Source: Lunularia cruciata (taxonomy: Eukaryota; Streptophyta; Marchantiopsida; Lunulariales; Lunulariaceae). From it: a DNA stretch of 64,000 bases. Made by a program: the position numbers and the translations under genes. Positions 42,507-55,216 of this stretch are shown here, piece after piece (position 1 is the stretch's first letter; every line of letters starts with the position of its first letter). The notes below the pieces were generated by a model. It searched no databases, was not told the DNA's origin, and saw only the letters and a list, made by a program, of their open reading frames with translations. The stretch covers positions 59,841,945-59,905,944 of the forward strand of contig OX419755.1 in assembly GCA_948567375.1 (NCBI GenBank). The letters run 5' to 3'.

Positions 42507-44821
42507 ATGCGGAAAGTGAGAAGTGGTGGTGGTGATGATGAGAACGTTTTTAGCGATGACCGCAGAAGGTTGGCAGATCTTGTCGATGTCGCCACCACAT
42601 CCCCTCTTCTTCAGCTGGACGACCGGTCTCTCACCTCGATAAAATCCATTGTTCGTCGGTCAGACGCCAACGTCGAAGCTGTTTTTAATCTGCTGTTCGA
42701 TAAACTTAAGAAGAATCATTCACAGGTAAAGTCTGTTCACGGAAAGAAATTGTGAACAATGTCATATTCAGTGGTTTCACTTGAAGCATGCTGTTGATAC
42801 CGTACATCGTTCTCTAGCTGCTTGCTTGTTTTATCTCGAGGATGAGAAACGCAAATACTCCTTATCAGGTGATAAACTGGGTTTTTTTTTAATGTGGACA
42901 TTTGGTCTCAATTGTTGAGGCCTCAGTTTCTCAAGTTTGTGAGGCTTATTGTTTGCCTTTTGTACAGGTGCGATACCTTGCCCTGTTGCTGATAGACGAA
43001 TTATTCACACGTTCGAAAGTTTTTCGATCTTTACTCGTGCCTGTGTTTGAAACATTTCTACTTCTAAGTGTGGGCTTCCGAGCAGAATTCTCTCTACCTC
43101 CACCACAAGACAGGGCAGTGCTATTGCGGAAAAAGGGCATTGAGGTTGTAGAGAAATGGAAAGATATGTTCGGGCAACACTATAAACCTATTCGGTTAGC
43201 CTATGACTACTTAAAGAAAACTCTTCGATTGGAATTCCCAAATGCTAGAGAGGTCGCAACTTTGGCACAGCAACAGCGGAGGGAGAGGGAGGAACGAACT
43301 CAGGAGCTTCTGAAGAAGAAGCTGACCTCATTGAAAGACGAGTATCAGGGTCTGCGTGCTGAAGTTCAATCAACTCTGGATGAAGTTACAGAGTGCCTCA
43401 CAATTTTGTCGGATAGAAAAGATGACAATGATGGCGTGCAGTTCGTTGTCGACAGCGAGGACGAGGATGAATTTGAGGAGTACGGTGCACGAAGTCTACG
43501 ATCTGCACGAGACGAAGTTGAAGGGCAAGATATGGTTCCCCATGAAACAGGAGAGAATGCTGCACTGTTTGACTCTCTCCGGGATTTATATAGACTTTTG
43601 ACTACAAGGCATCTTGTACAAACGCAGGAATGGTTGAATACACTAATAAGAGTAGATCCCAAGGAGGAAAGACAATCGCGAGACATTCTTTTGCGGGATG
43701 TTATTGATCTTCGGAATAAGCTACTAAAGGCTCGAGAAGTGTGCGAGGGGTTAGGGATGGAGAGAATTAAGGATGGTATTCAGAGAGACATGGATGACGT
43801 TATTTGGGAAGAAGGCGACGTACTTATCAACAATTCTGCCGTCAGCGAAGCGGTTGCCGCAGCCATTGGTGATGAAACTCCTGGGGGTGTTGCTAGTGGT
43901 TCAAGCGCAGATAATGACTTATCCTTGGATCTCAAGGATGAAGTGACAGGCGAAACTGAGAAGGTTGTAGATACGAGCGTGAAGGGCCAGCTGCTAAGAA
44001 AAGCACCAGTTCTGAAGTGGGGCGCTTTTCTTGAACGTTGGGGCAGCGACGTATCTGTACCTGTGAACCCACGGGGGCTTGAGTTTGAGAACCATTGGGG
44101 TAAGGTCGACTACGATGTCATGATTCCCGCTGAAAAGTTAGCTGAGGGTAACTTGAGGTCTGTCTATTACACAGCTGAGATAGCTGAAATCCGTCCATGT
44201 TCAGCCCCTCTGAGAAATGGTGGCTTGTGTCAAAGAAAAGATTTGAAGAGATGTCCATTCCATGGGCCTATTGTCCCGCGAGACTCAGTGGGGAAGCCTC
44301 TTGACCTCGAAGAACCTCGTTGTCAATACACACTGAAGACACACGCCGGGAAAGAGACTAGTTGTGAGAATGTAGTGGCTAACGATGACATTGCTCGTCA
44401 TATCAACGTAGAATCAGAGAAGGAAGCTGATGTTTTGGGCCTTGTTCAGCAAGTTGTTGCAAATGTGAGGGAAAGGGATGAAGAGTTTAGAAAGAAAATC
44501 TTACAGCAGAAGGCAGATGCAAGGAGGCAACGATCAAAAAGAGCTAGAGAACATAATGATTCATGTCTCAGAGCTGCAGCAATTTCTATGACAAATCAGG
44601 GTTTAGGAGATGCATTTGAAGAAGATGGCATGACTCATTCACGGCCGAAGAAGCCACGAGGAGGATTGACCGCACTTTTGCGGAAGAAACCCACATCAAA
44701 AGATAGGTTAGCTCGAAGGCTACTTAGTGGGCGGGTAAGGGATGCAACTGTTAGTCAGCTGGCCAGAGATGAGGAAGCAGCCTATCGTGAGTCTTTTCCG
44801 AATCAGTGGACAATGAAGTAA
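42507..44821 (+). CDS. UVSSA: UV-stimulated scaffold protein A homologue (two exons, 690 aa)
   Basis: Exon 1 is 42507-42725 and exon 2 is 42968-44821; the intron has GT at 42726 and AG at 42967, phase 0. The N-terminal half is an all-helical VHS/ENTH-like region (about residues 10-165, including VRYLALLLIDELFTRS). A charged coiled coil (about 168-210) and an acidic patch DSEDEDEFEEYG (about 234-246) follow. The C-terminal DUF2043 domain begins near LKWGAFLERWG (about 422) and has a putative zinc site Cys484-x9-Cys494-x7-Cys502-x2-His505 with CPFHG. The tail is basic. In animals UVSSA joins stalled RNA polymerase II with CSB and helps bring TFIIH for transcription-coupled nucleotide excision repair; a similar nuclear role is inferred here. 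An in-frame stop at 42492-42494 supports the chosen start. Confidence 0.93.
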
Positions 44822-46422
44822 AACACGAAGTGAACACGACTCGACTCGTATATATTTTGGTTTGGCAAGTGGAGCTCTCGGGATCATGATCGCCGGTTTT
44901 ATGGATCGTGAAGGTGAGAGTTCTAGTTTAGCAGACCAGGTTACTGTTGCATTTGCAGATGGGGTTTTCAAAGAAGTTATCTGGCTTGATCAAATTGAAT
45001 GGATACCAGAGATCTTTCACTTGGAGGACAGAGCCTTCTCAGGTACGCTGATGTAGCCCTTGTTCCTTGTGTCAAAATGATTCATATTCATATGGTTGCA
45101 ATCCTGTTGATTTCTACATTGATGTATCTTGCGAAAGACCATTAATACAAATGCTCAGTTCTCGTGCAGTTCATTGCCTTTCACCTTTTCGCCACTTGTG
45201 GGTACCTGCATCCACTCTGACCAGCTTGGGCTCTTATCTACGGATAAGAGGGATCATCACCGAGCTTGGTTAGTCCCTTAAGCTGTTCCAACGTTGTCAA
45301 TTAGCACCACGCAATTCGACTGTCGGGGATTAGTCAGAAATGTTATATGATTTGCCTTGTGTTGTTATCATATGTGGAAAGATGGAGGCCTTGCTCTCTT
45401 GCAAGGAGCATTCGGAGGTAGTCAGACTATGATCTGTTTGGAAATCAGAAACTAGAATCCAGACATATCCTAGAATCACGGGAAGATGGATGGTCTAATA
45501 TATAGAAGAAGAATGTGATATCTATGACGTGTTTTGGGCGGTTTAGTTTGTAGAAACTTTTATTCACATTGCGCGTTTCCTCCTATACATAGCTTGAGGT
45601 AGACATCAGTGGGAAGAGCCCTGGTACGAGACTACATAATGGGGTTTCTATTTCGTCTTATACGGTTTTCTTGCCATTCCATATAATATTTATGGGCAGT
45701 CCATACATATTTTATACCTTGTAAATTGCTACCGCTATGAATCCATTGCAGACAAATTTTACAGTTCGTTTTATAAGTATAGTTCAGAATTCAAAATTCA
45801 ATACATGATGGGCAGTTCCACGAATTTTTAAATCTTGACGATGTTATATTCCCGGTGTGTTTTAAGCCTTTGGTGTTGTTGTCTGAGTTGAAATCTCGTA
45901 GAAAAGCCTTGCCTGCCGTCCGCACTGTGCCCAACGGTTTAAGAGAAAAGATTTTCAAACATTGTGCCAATATTGTACATACAGAAGAACGTTATTACGA
46001 TTAGTCGAGAAAACCCGCGAGGATGATTTCTTCGCTAGATGCACGATTCAAATTATACGAACAAAGAGAAAGAGACGGTACCTCAAATACCATCGGTACC
46101 GATTCTGGATGGTCCGTAATAATAAAGAAATAGAGAAGACTGAATTTTTATTTTCTATGTGCTTTATGAAGATGGTTTGATATAAATTGTTTCACTGCAT
46201 AGATACGTGGTTTTTTAATTTTTCATTATGCCATTACCTAATAATGGCATAATCCTGATGGTTTTTATGGGCCTCGGGGTCTTTCAACACAGCTGCCGTC
46301 GAACCGTACGAGAGGCTTTCACCTCAAACGGCTCTCACCTCCGATCTCCACTTATAACTATGAACTTTCAATCTTATGATTCAAATCTCTATGAGAGAGA
46401 CCACCCAAGGGCGTTGTAGCAT
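44822..46422. other. 3' flank of UVSSA; no further gene recognised
   Basis: It contains the presumable 3' UTR. A 64-codon open frame at 44862-45056 has ordinary-looking composition but no recognised domain and could be UTR. The rest is AT-rich. Confidence 0.4.
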
Positions 46423-46538
46423 CAATTTCCTGGCTTGCCTGGGATGGATTCATAACTAAAGGCCGGAAACTGAAACCACTCAATTTCCTGGCTTACCTGG
46501 GATGGATTCATAACTAAAGGCCGGAAACTGAAACCACT
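46423..46538. repeat. 58-bp tandem duplication
   Basis: Two copies start CAATTTCCTGGCTT at 46423 and 46481. They differ by one base (G/A). Confidence 0.95.
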
Positions 46539-46550
46539 CGACCGATCTCA

Positions 46551-46670
46551 TCCACTTGCAACTTGGTGTAATAGTTGGTAATTCTTTGTTCTAATAAAGT
46601 GGAAAGTTCATCCACTTGCAACTTGGTGTAATAGTTGGTAATTCTTTGTTCTAATAAAGTGGAAAGTTCA
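46551..46670. repeat. 60-bp tandem duplication
   Basis: Two identical copies start TCCACTTGCAACTT at 46551 and 46611. The pair lies 12 bp after the 58-bp duplication. Confidence 0.95.
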
Positions 46671-49600
46671 GCTCCAGCTAAGTTCTCACCAAATTGAATG
46701 AAGAGAGAAGCCTAATCCGCTTTCGCTGCAATTATTAAATTTCTCTTTTTTTGACGTCATACACATAACGTCCTACTCATCTGAAAATCTAGTCATAAAA
46801 TCACTATGGTTGAATCTATGAGATATATACAATTTGGGTCTTTTAATTTCTGGAATTAAAAAATTTATACTGTTATATTACTATCGATAATATATATATC
46901 CTTTGAATATACTCGGTGGAACAAGTAGCCAAGAAATCCGGAGATTTTTCTTCACATGTAATTACGCTTCAAGGTGGGATCACTTAAAAAACCAGATCTT
47001 TTAATTTATAAAAGTGTATAATATATTAACTGATATATTCGACTATGCTTCCAAGAAAATAAAAAAACTTATTAATCTTTAAACACATTGTATTGGTGGG
47101 TGTGTCTAATATCATGTAGAATAGAGCCAGATATTTTTCTCAAGATAATCAATTGTGTTTTCCTTAGGTATTATTTTGATTCGGAATTGCTTTGGTTTTA
47201 GTTTTGGTTGTAGTCGGTACAACCTCTCTTCATCGTAATCTGTACAATCGTAGAACATCTTTCTTCTGCAAGCATGTTAACATCATATTATGATACGGCA
47301 TCTTTTAGAACTTTATCACTTGACTCCCATTACTTTATAAATGATAATGAGTTACTTATCGTCTAATTATATCTCCAAATATATTTAGAATTCATTTTCT
47401 GAAATATTTCACTTACTAGAGAAAAAAATATCATATGCAGAGTAGTGTATGTGTATTATTTCGAGATATTAAAAGGCAGATGATACTTCAAAAATTATAC
47501 AATCAACTCATCTTTAAACACTTGATTATGATATGATTAGATGATAAGATGATTAGATGGATTGGTTAATGGATTGGCACACAAAGATAAAAAGAAGGAT
47601 GGAAAGACTACATAAGCCGAACAAGTATAAAACCTAAAGTAAAATTAAAAGGTTGGTTGATAAAAAATAGGGAAATTTTGATAGACACCTGTATTTTCCG
47701 TAATCCGAAAAGTACCCCTGTAGTTTCAAAACTTGTGAATATACCCTGGTTCCTGTAGACATACACCGACTCCAATAAATTTCTCAATTCTAGTTCAACG
47801 ATGGTCTTGAGAGATGTTATATGCCTACGACTTTTACTTACCACCTTGTAAATCAACTCCCTACTTTATTTATCAGTTTGATTGCAGAATCTAGACTTGG
47901 ACTTATGCACTCTTCATTTCCGTGTATCACAGCTTGAGATATATTGCAAATCTTTAGAAAGGGATCGATAGCCTAATTTCTTTCTGCTGTTCATGTGAAT
48001 CAAAGCACTTAAGTGTGCACCTTCAAATGGAGTACGTCCTATAGGAACCAGGAGTATATTTCACAGATTTTTTGAAACTACACGGTTATATTTCAAGTTA
48101 CAGGAGTAAAGGGTCCATCCTATAGGAACCATGAGTATTTCCCAAAATTTTGAAAATAGAGCGGTGTTTTTCAGGTTACAGCAAAATATAGAGATATCAA
48201 TCAAATTTTTCACTAAAGAATAATTTACTTTTCCTTAAGCCATATGATGTTGTTGGTCCAACGGGAGAAAAGATATTATTTACAAGAAATAAGCCTTAGA
48301 AAGAAAGGAAAAAGGTGATACGAAAATAATGAAGAAAAAAAATTATATTTCATCAAGAAAGGATGTCCTTTCTCGAATATCAATTGAATCTTGGGTGTTT
48401 TTTGAAATAGAAAATTATTTGACTAGATTAGTGAAATGGTCCTTTGTTTATTTGGAATTTAAAAATTCATGTGGTTAAAAAGAAATTATTTTTATGTAAA
48501 CAGAATAAACATCATCATTTGATAATGTTACAATGATACCAACAATATCAAAGATAAAATAAAAAAATGTATGAGAGAAAGGGAAAAAAACTGGTCGTAA
48601 AGGAGAAAATGAAGATAGGTAATGAAGTGACAAGATTATTTAATTGAATCATGTTTTGCATCTTATCATATTATATTTTAAGATTATCTTGCATTTGATA
48701 ATTTAAAGTTAAAAGTTAAAATTTAAGTTGATCCAAGTATTTTCATATCAATAGATGAAAATGACCATATTTCAATAACATAAAAACTTAATTTAGAACA
48801 TACAAAGGTTTAAAATACCCAAAACTATAATCATTTACTTTAAACTTTGGAATAATCTTACCTAATGCAATTCAAGAAATTAATTTATTCATAAAATAAT
48901 ATTTAGAGTCAATTTTATTTATCCTAATCTTGATCAATTTGATATTTATGGGTTACTAATGTTACTTATTTATGAAAATTTATTTATTATGAAAATTTTA
49001 AATACTTATTTCATCTTATATTAAGATAAATTTTATTTATTACCTTTAATTTTTTTAATGAAGATGCATTTGAATTTCAGATATGAATCCTTATATAAAC
49101 TTTCATCTAGATCCTAAAGAAAATAATTAAAAACTAATTTTCTAATTTTTGAATTGTTATTATTTTCTATGCTTCCTAGAGTGTTTGAGCACTTATTCTA
49201 ATAAAAAGAGGTACAAGAAATACTCATGGTGAGAAGTTTGTACATCTAATCCCTTTTTGGAACCTAGTGAACTTATTAAGTATCATACTTTTCCTTTACC
49301 ATTTGGATAAATGGCTCTATTAACTTAAAAGTTATCCAAATGGCTCTATTAACTTAAAGTTGTGTAGTAAGCAAGGGTACTGGAGGCTCAACTATGAACT
49401 AGTTGTTAAAGATATTTTACACTCAGAAAGCTATTTGAAACCAGATTTGGATTTGAATTTTGTGATTAAGTGGTAACACATAAATAAATGAAACATGCTA
49501 AATAAAATTGTGATGTTTATTATATTAAGGATATTTTATATAAGCCAGAATAGCATATTTATATGAAAATGACTTGATTGATTGATGATACTTTATTTAC

Positions 49601-52055
49601 GCTTCCTAATAGCAGTAATTTATCTAATAATCAGAGCAAGGAGTATGAGACTAAAGTTATAAGACGTTGGTGGATCTGTTGAAAGTAAGGAAGTATGTTT
49701 TAGTGATTGAAAAACACATTCTTCAATTATTGTCTTTTTAATGAACCAATGAACGATATTAATATGAATTTGTATAACGATATAGAAACTAACGATTTTG
49801 TTATTATTGTATATTTAAATGACAATATTTTGTATATAGTTAGCTTTAGCTATCCTTATTAAGAGCAATATAGTTTCATCTACCGTTGTTGAGACTACTT
49901 AAGCGAGGTCCAAATTCTAAAGTCTAAGGTTATCAAATTCCATTAATCAAAATTTGAAAGACAATTAACAAAACTGTTTTCTGATAGATAGTTAGCAAGG
50001 TCGCTAATTGAATTAGGGTTTAGATACGCAGAACCCAAGACAAGATACCATTAATTGAGGAATTAAAGGATTGTTATATTCATATTCAATAGTGAATGCT
50101 TTATTGAAGTTTATCTAATGTTTATAGGACGCTTTCAACTCCATTTATCATTATTTAACTGACTTATTTTTCTCTAAAATGGGCCTTTGCTAGCCTTGTT
50201 AAGGATGCCTTAGCTCAACTAGACTCACAAAGCCTATAAAACGTATTGACTGTTTCATGAACCTATAAAGTCGTTCAGTATCTATATTTTGTTGACATGT
50301 GTTAAAATCCCCTTTCTAGTAAATTTATGCTAGATTCAGGAATTATATCAAAATGATACTACAAGGGATGGATATCTTTATTTCAGTACCGAACTCATGC
50401 ATATAACATCCTCAAGTATAACTAGGCATTTTACGTTGAAGGGGAATTCTTTTTAGGATAAGTAAATTTGATCCAGAATTATCTTTATATTTGTATTTTT
50501 TTAAATTTAATTTCAAATAAAAATTTAATTTTAAATGAATAATATACTGAAATATATATGTAACTAAATTGTTACTTAAAAAAAATCTCAAACGGGATTC
50601 TTTGGACTTCATTGACAGGCATCATCCATAATATAGTTATTAAGCTTTAATTTTTATGTTCTTGATAAACTTAACAACAGAACTGTCAGGTCGGGGTTTA
50701 ACCACCCGGCTGAACCAAAAGTTACATCAAACTTTGAAACATAAAAGAAAACTTTCTTCAGACCTTCTACAGTGACTCAAAGTCACCAGATATGTCCGTT
50801 TCCCTAGTCAACCAGCCCAACATGCTGACGCACTTGCATACTAGAGAGAAAGGTTCACGAGAACAAAAGAGAACTATTTTCAGAAACGTGCAGTTGATGA
50901 CTTGTTCCAACTCAAATGTTCATAAATCTGTGAATAGCAGAAGTCTTAGAGTAATGACCATTTGTCCACTAGTCTCTTGTCCCATAAATCCTCTGATTCA
51001 ACTGAGTTCTGTATGTATTTATGTCAAGACAAGGAATCTCCTCAATTGTTATTGAGATTTTGTATCTGTTCAATTCTTGCTTGTTTGTAAGAATTGAATA
51101 GATAATGGATTCAAAATAAAGAACAATTAAAACTTAACTAATTTTTATCATATATTTAATATAGATTAATTGATAGTTAATTTTTTTAATAAATAAATTT
51201 TATATAGAGATGCTTATAATTAATTAATTAATGCATTTTATGATTATGATTCAAAAAGATATTGGATATAAAATATTATGGAAATCCTAAATTAGGCATC
51301 CAAATTTCCTAGAAAAAACATCCAGATTTATCCTTTTTGCCGTGTCAAGGAATGCAATTCAGGGATTAGTTTCTTGCAATTGCTTGTGAATACTTTGCTG
51401 GCATCTAGAATCTTGAGACCTGTTCAAGACTTGTTAACTCGACGCGTCGGCAACCCCTCAGCGGTTCAGATACATTCTGACGGATTCTTATTAATCTATA
51501 TTAGATAATATTTATAAAAATGACAGGAAAATAAAAGTGAACATGGAAAAGTCAATTTTCTTGTTACCAACCTTAATACGAATACACTACGAAAAATATG
51601 TGCAAAGGCTTTAGTGAATGAAAATTTGAGAATAGAAGACTAATAAGACCCACCTAAAAATTAGATACATAATTGAGTTTTTCTTATCATGTATCTAACT
51701 GAATGCACGTGCTTCCCCACGTGCATGGCACAGCCGGAGGTTTTAACTTCAACTTGGGACTTGGAGATACCAAAATAAAATTGAACTTTCACTAGTCAAC
51801 ACATAAAAGTAGCATAAATAAGTTGCTACATTTGAGTGTGATACGCACTCTGGATGGAAGGCGTACACATGTAAAGAAAAAGGGAAAAATGAAAAATGAA
51901 GGATGGGAATATCTTGAATCTGACACATAGCTTGAATCTGACACATACGAATCTGAAACTTACAAGAAAAAATATTCTGATGCGGATGTTGTGAGCAAAT
52001 AGAATATACTAATGTAAACACATAGCAATCCTAACAATCTAAAGAAAAGCTTAAG
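46671..52055. other. AT-rich intergenic stretch, no gene seen
   Basis: Composition is strongly AT-rich with poly-A/T runs. No RNA gene or conserved protein is recognised. A foldback-type repeat lies at 47650-48200. The small open frame at 50792-51055 has no recognisable features. Confidence 0.5.
47650..48200. repeat. Foldback-like repeat, inverted arms with a duplicate right arm
   Basis: 47665-47760 read in reverse complement (CTACAGGAACCAGGGTATAT...) resembles 48040-48105 and again 48115-48185 (CTATAGGAACCAGGAGTATAT and CTATAGGAACCATGAGTATT). The arms are diverged. This suggests an old miniature inverted-repeat element or inverted duplication. Confidence 0.55.
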
Positions 52056-52132
52056 TCTTGCTAGATTTTGTTGGAATAAATACTACCGTCAAAATAAATA
52101 TTACTGCTCTTTTCGGACAAAATCTAGCAAGA
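52056..52132. repeat. Stem-loop with 16-bp perfect arms
   Basis: TCTTGCTAGATTTTGT (52056-52071) and its exact reverse complement (52117-52132) flank a 45-bp AT-rich loop. Confidence 0.85.
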
Positions 52133-52385
52133 TTAGATACCCCGAAGGTACCCGTGAATATTGACAGACTTGCCAGGGGACTTCGATGGATCTCTACCGT
52201 CAAGCTAGATCTCTTTGCTACTCTATATAAGTGAAAACTATGCTGATCACAACTTTTATTTTCATTTGTGAGGAGTCAAACCGGAGTTCGCGTTAAGAGT
52301 CAAAGCTAGAACTTCAAGTTTAACGGGTCTTGAAGTGTGGATCTAGACACTTATATCTTCTACACTCTCACATTGATGCCGTGTT

Positions 52386-52646
52386 ATGATGTCAATAGAA
52401 CTGAATAAGCCAGTATCGCTAAGACATGCACTGACAAGAGCGAGCTCGATTTACGTAGCCAGGAATACTACACTTCAGGACAGTTATCAATCTCTTTTGG
52501 TGTTTAGAGCATCTTTTACTTCCAATGCTGAAAAGACCATCGTCTACTACGTCATCTGCTGCAACAATAAAGAGCCGAAATACCTGAAAAAGCAATATGA
52601 CACATTCATCCCGGAATATCACGTACTCAACCAGCCTTCGCTCTAA
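52386..52646 (+). CDS. Small hypothetical ORF, uncertain
   Basis: An 86-aa frame contains SLRHALTRASSIYVARNT, then CCNNKEPKYLKKQYDTF. A TATA-like CTATATAAG lies about 160 bp upstream (52222-52230). No family is recognised and there is no splice context. It could be a small gene, part of an LTR-like fragment, or chance. Confidence 0.2.
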   Translation: MMSIELNKPVSLRHALTRASSIYVARNTTLQDSYQSLLVFRASFTSNAEKTIVYYVICCNNKEPKYLKKQYDTFIPEYHVLNQPSL

Positions 52647-54130
52647 TTTTCTTGCATCACACCTATTCTGTTATACTCTCGTGGCCCACTACGTCAAATT
52701 GTTCAACAGTACAGTAGCGGTGCTCCACAGGTAATCAGTTTTGCTGGATCAGACTCTTGGGAGAAAGAAATATTTATTCTGAAGAACAAATGCAGGGCAC
52801 CCAAATCGATGTTATGTAAATTAGCAACATAAAATATGCACAGAAAGAGTCCTAAGTTCGGTGCAGGATGGTATTAATTTACCTGGAAGACATCTGCAAA
52901 GTTACCAAGAGGTTAAGTTGAGAAGAATTTACACTGACCCTGCATTCAGCCCATGCCCCAAAAATCAGAAGGTACAAACATCCACCATTTATGACGCCTG
53001 CATGGTACACAATTTACATACTATAGATATGCACTTTCGTATCCAGAAGAAATCCGGACACTCCATGGCGGCGGACGGACCTCTGTTCGGGTTTTGTCCT
53101 GGAATATCGGAACGTATTCTTCCAAACGTACACATGACGTCCGGTGAGGATACTGCACCATCACTCCCGCATTCTAGATAGGAAGAAACAGTGCAACTAT
53201 ATATGGGAGGGGGAGGAAGTACGGTCCCAGTCCAGTCCACTCTCGACAAGAGCAATGCTTGCGTTTCGACCTCGGGATTGCGCTTATCACAGTTATCCAG
53301 ATACTTTAGCGCACGCTTTTACGAAGTTAGGGGTTTAGATAGTACTGGCTGACGCCCGTGGCTTCACATCGGAGTTAGAACTGTTCGGCGAATTTTGTAA
53401 CATTTTCGTCGTAACGTTTTCAGAGGGTTTATTAAGGAATTTAATGGATACGTCCTGGCTTCGAGGAAAGTTATTCGAGCTGAATTGTTGCTATGCACAT
53501 CTAGACCCATACAGCTTTAAAATGAGATATCGATAAAAGTGATCGGATGTGTAGTCTTTGGAAGAGTTTTGTTAAGAAGATCCAAAGTTATGGTATAGAG
53601 AATGTAAATATAATTTTCGATGAAGATTGCATATATATCAAGACTAAAATATTCTTCTGTTTAACTTAAAAGTGTTAAAGTAATTCAACGAACAGAGAAA
53701 TTGCACTTGTAAGCTTGTCTGCAGTAAGAATGCGATCGGGGTCCATTGAACTTATGAAGAAGGGCATTTATTGCACTTACCGTGTATCTTTTGCTATTCC
53801 AACTTACACTCATTGTACTTTTTGAGAATGGACTGTACATAAAGTACCCTAAAAGCAAGAGCCGAGTCTGTTCCCTGGACCATTAACAGAAGCTCTCTCT
53901 AGTATAATGGATGCACGAAGTCACGCAATGATCCATATCGCCTCTGGTTCTCGAGAGAGAGCCTGACAGGCACGTACAGCAAGTCAGCTTTACGGCGTTC
54001 GTGTTTAGCCTTCTTTTCCCTTCGCCTTTTGGTTACTTTCTGTTAGATGTGACTGTGCCGTACCACTTGTGTTAGCGGGGAAGATGGGGAGAGAAGAAGG
54101 AGAAGTCTAGTGCAGTACTATACTGTAGTC
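52647..54130. other. Intergenic stretch without a supported gene
   Basis: A patch of higher GC content at about 53040-53300 holds overlapping open frames on both strands, but none has recognisable motifs or splice signals that join to anything. Confidence 0.4.
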
Positions 54131-54332
54131 TGTTGTACCGTAGGAGTCCCGTCATGAAATTATTTGCAACTGTTTGAGTGTGGGCAGCATTTGTTGACCA
54201 GTGACGACCCCAGTTCACCTATGCTGTAGGCTGTTGTACCGTAGGAGTTTCGTCATGAAATTATTTACAACTATATGAGAGTGGGCTGCATTTGTTGACC
54301 AGTGACGAGCCCAGTTCACCGCTCCATAGAGT
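54131..54332. repeat. 101-bp tandem duplication upstream of the hydrolase gene
   Basis: TGTTGTACCGTAGGAGT begins copies at 54131 and 54232. The copies match closely through CCAGTGACGA.CCCAGTTCACC, with about a dozen differences. Confidence 0.85.
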
Positions 54333-55216
54333 CGTAGAGTTCTGTCTCGACTGGACTCGACTGGACCGGACCAGAGTCGGACTATTTTGGTCTGCTTTTA
54401 TCGCTATTGTTGGTTGCTTTTTGATTTTTGGCTTTTTACCTTACATTTTGTATAGCTCGGATATATTAAATGCGGTAAGGTAGATTTCTCATTTCTCATA
54501 TCGATCCCAGTTGGATAAATTTTTCATATCGATCTTATTGGTGCCTAGCCCCTTGTTATCTCTTTTGTCTCTTCCTGTACGGCTTGATGGGCGGTTTTGT
54601 TTCTCCCTTGTCCGGGCTTGATGGGGTTTTGTCTCTCCCTTGTACAGCTTGATGTGGTCTTCCCTCCTTCATGCCTTTTTCTCCCTTTTTGGCCCCAGGT
54701 TCAGTAGTAGTCATCTTAGACAAGTACTGTCGTACCACTGTGTTGCGTGGAACAGACGAGCCAGATGAGTACAGCTCATGGGTAAAGAGAATGAATGAAT
54801 CCAAGGAAAGAAAGGCCTTTCTCCCCTATTTAACACAACAGGCCATGGGGGCGTTTGAAACTGCTGCTGTTGCTTCTCCTCTTCCCGTGGCCCCTTTAAG
54901 ATAAGCTTGGACAAGAGGCAGAGGAGCTGGAGCTGCTGCTGCTCCTTTCAGCAGTGTGTCCAGCCTCCTCCTCCCAATGAAGGAAAGATCTAGACTGGGG
55001 ATGGGAGGGAAGATGCACGAGGAAGAAGGAAGTCTTTGAAGACTATTCCTCACCGACTGACTATTATTGAGTGCAGCTCTCTTTCTGTCCCTAACGAGTG
55101 TGGACCATTGTTCGCTTGCATGAACAATGCATGTCGTTCTTTCTGACTCTTTCTTGCACGAGGATGGACCCGTAAAAGCGGGGGTTAGTTATAACCCATA
55201 GATTCCGTACTTTCTA
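54333..55216. other. Probable promoter and 5' region of the hydrolase gene
   Basis: Rich in pyrimidine stretches. The segment 54490-54660 resembles, in reverse complement, part of the foldback repeat at 58310-58690. No confident TATA box or transcription start can be set. Confidence 0.35.

Noticed and set aside
44862-45056. 64-codon ORF after UVSSA
   Set aside because: Ordinary composition but no domain, no splice partner and a position in the probable 3' UTR.
52861-53255. Overlapping ORFs on both strands in a GC-richer patch
   Set aside because: Neither strand shows a recognisable motif or consistent exon borders, so chance open frames are likelier.
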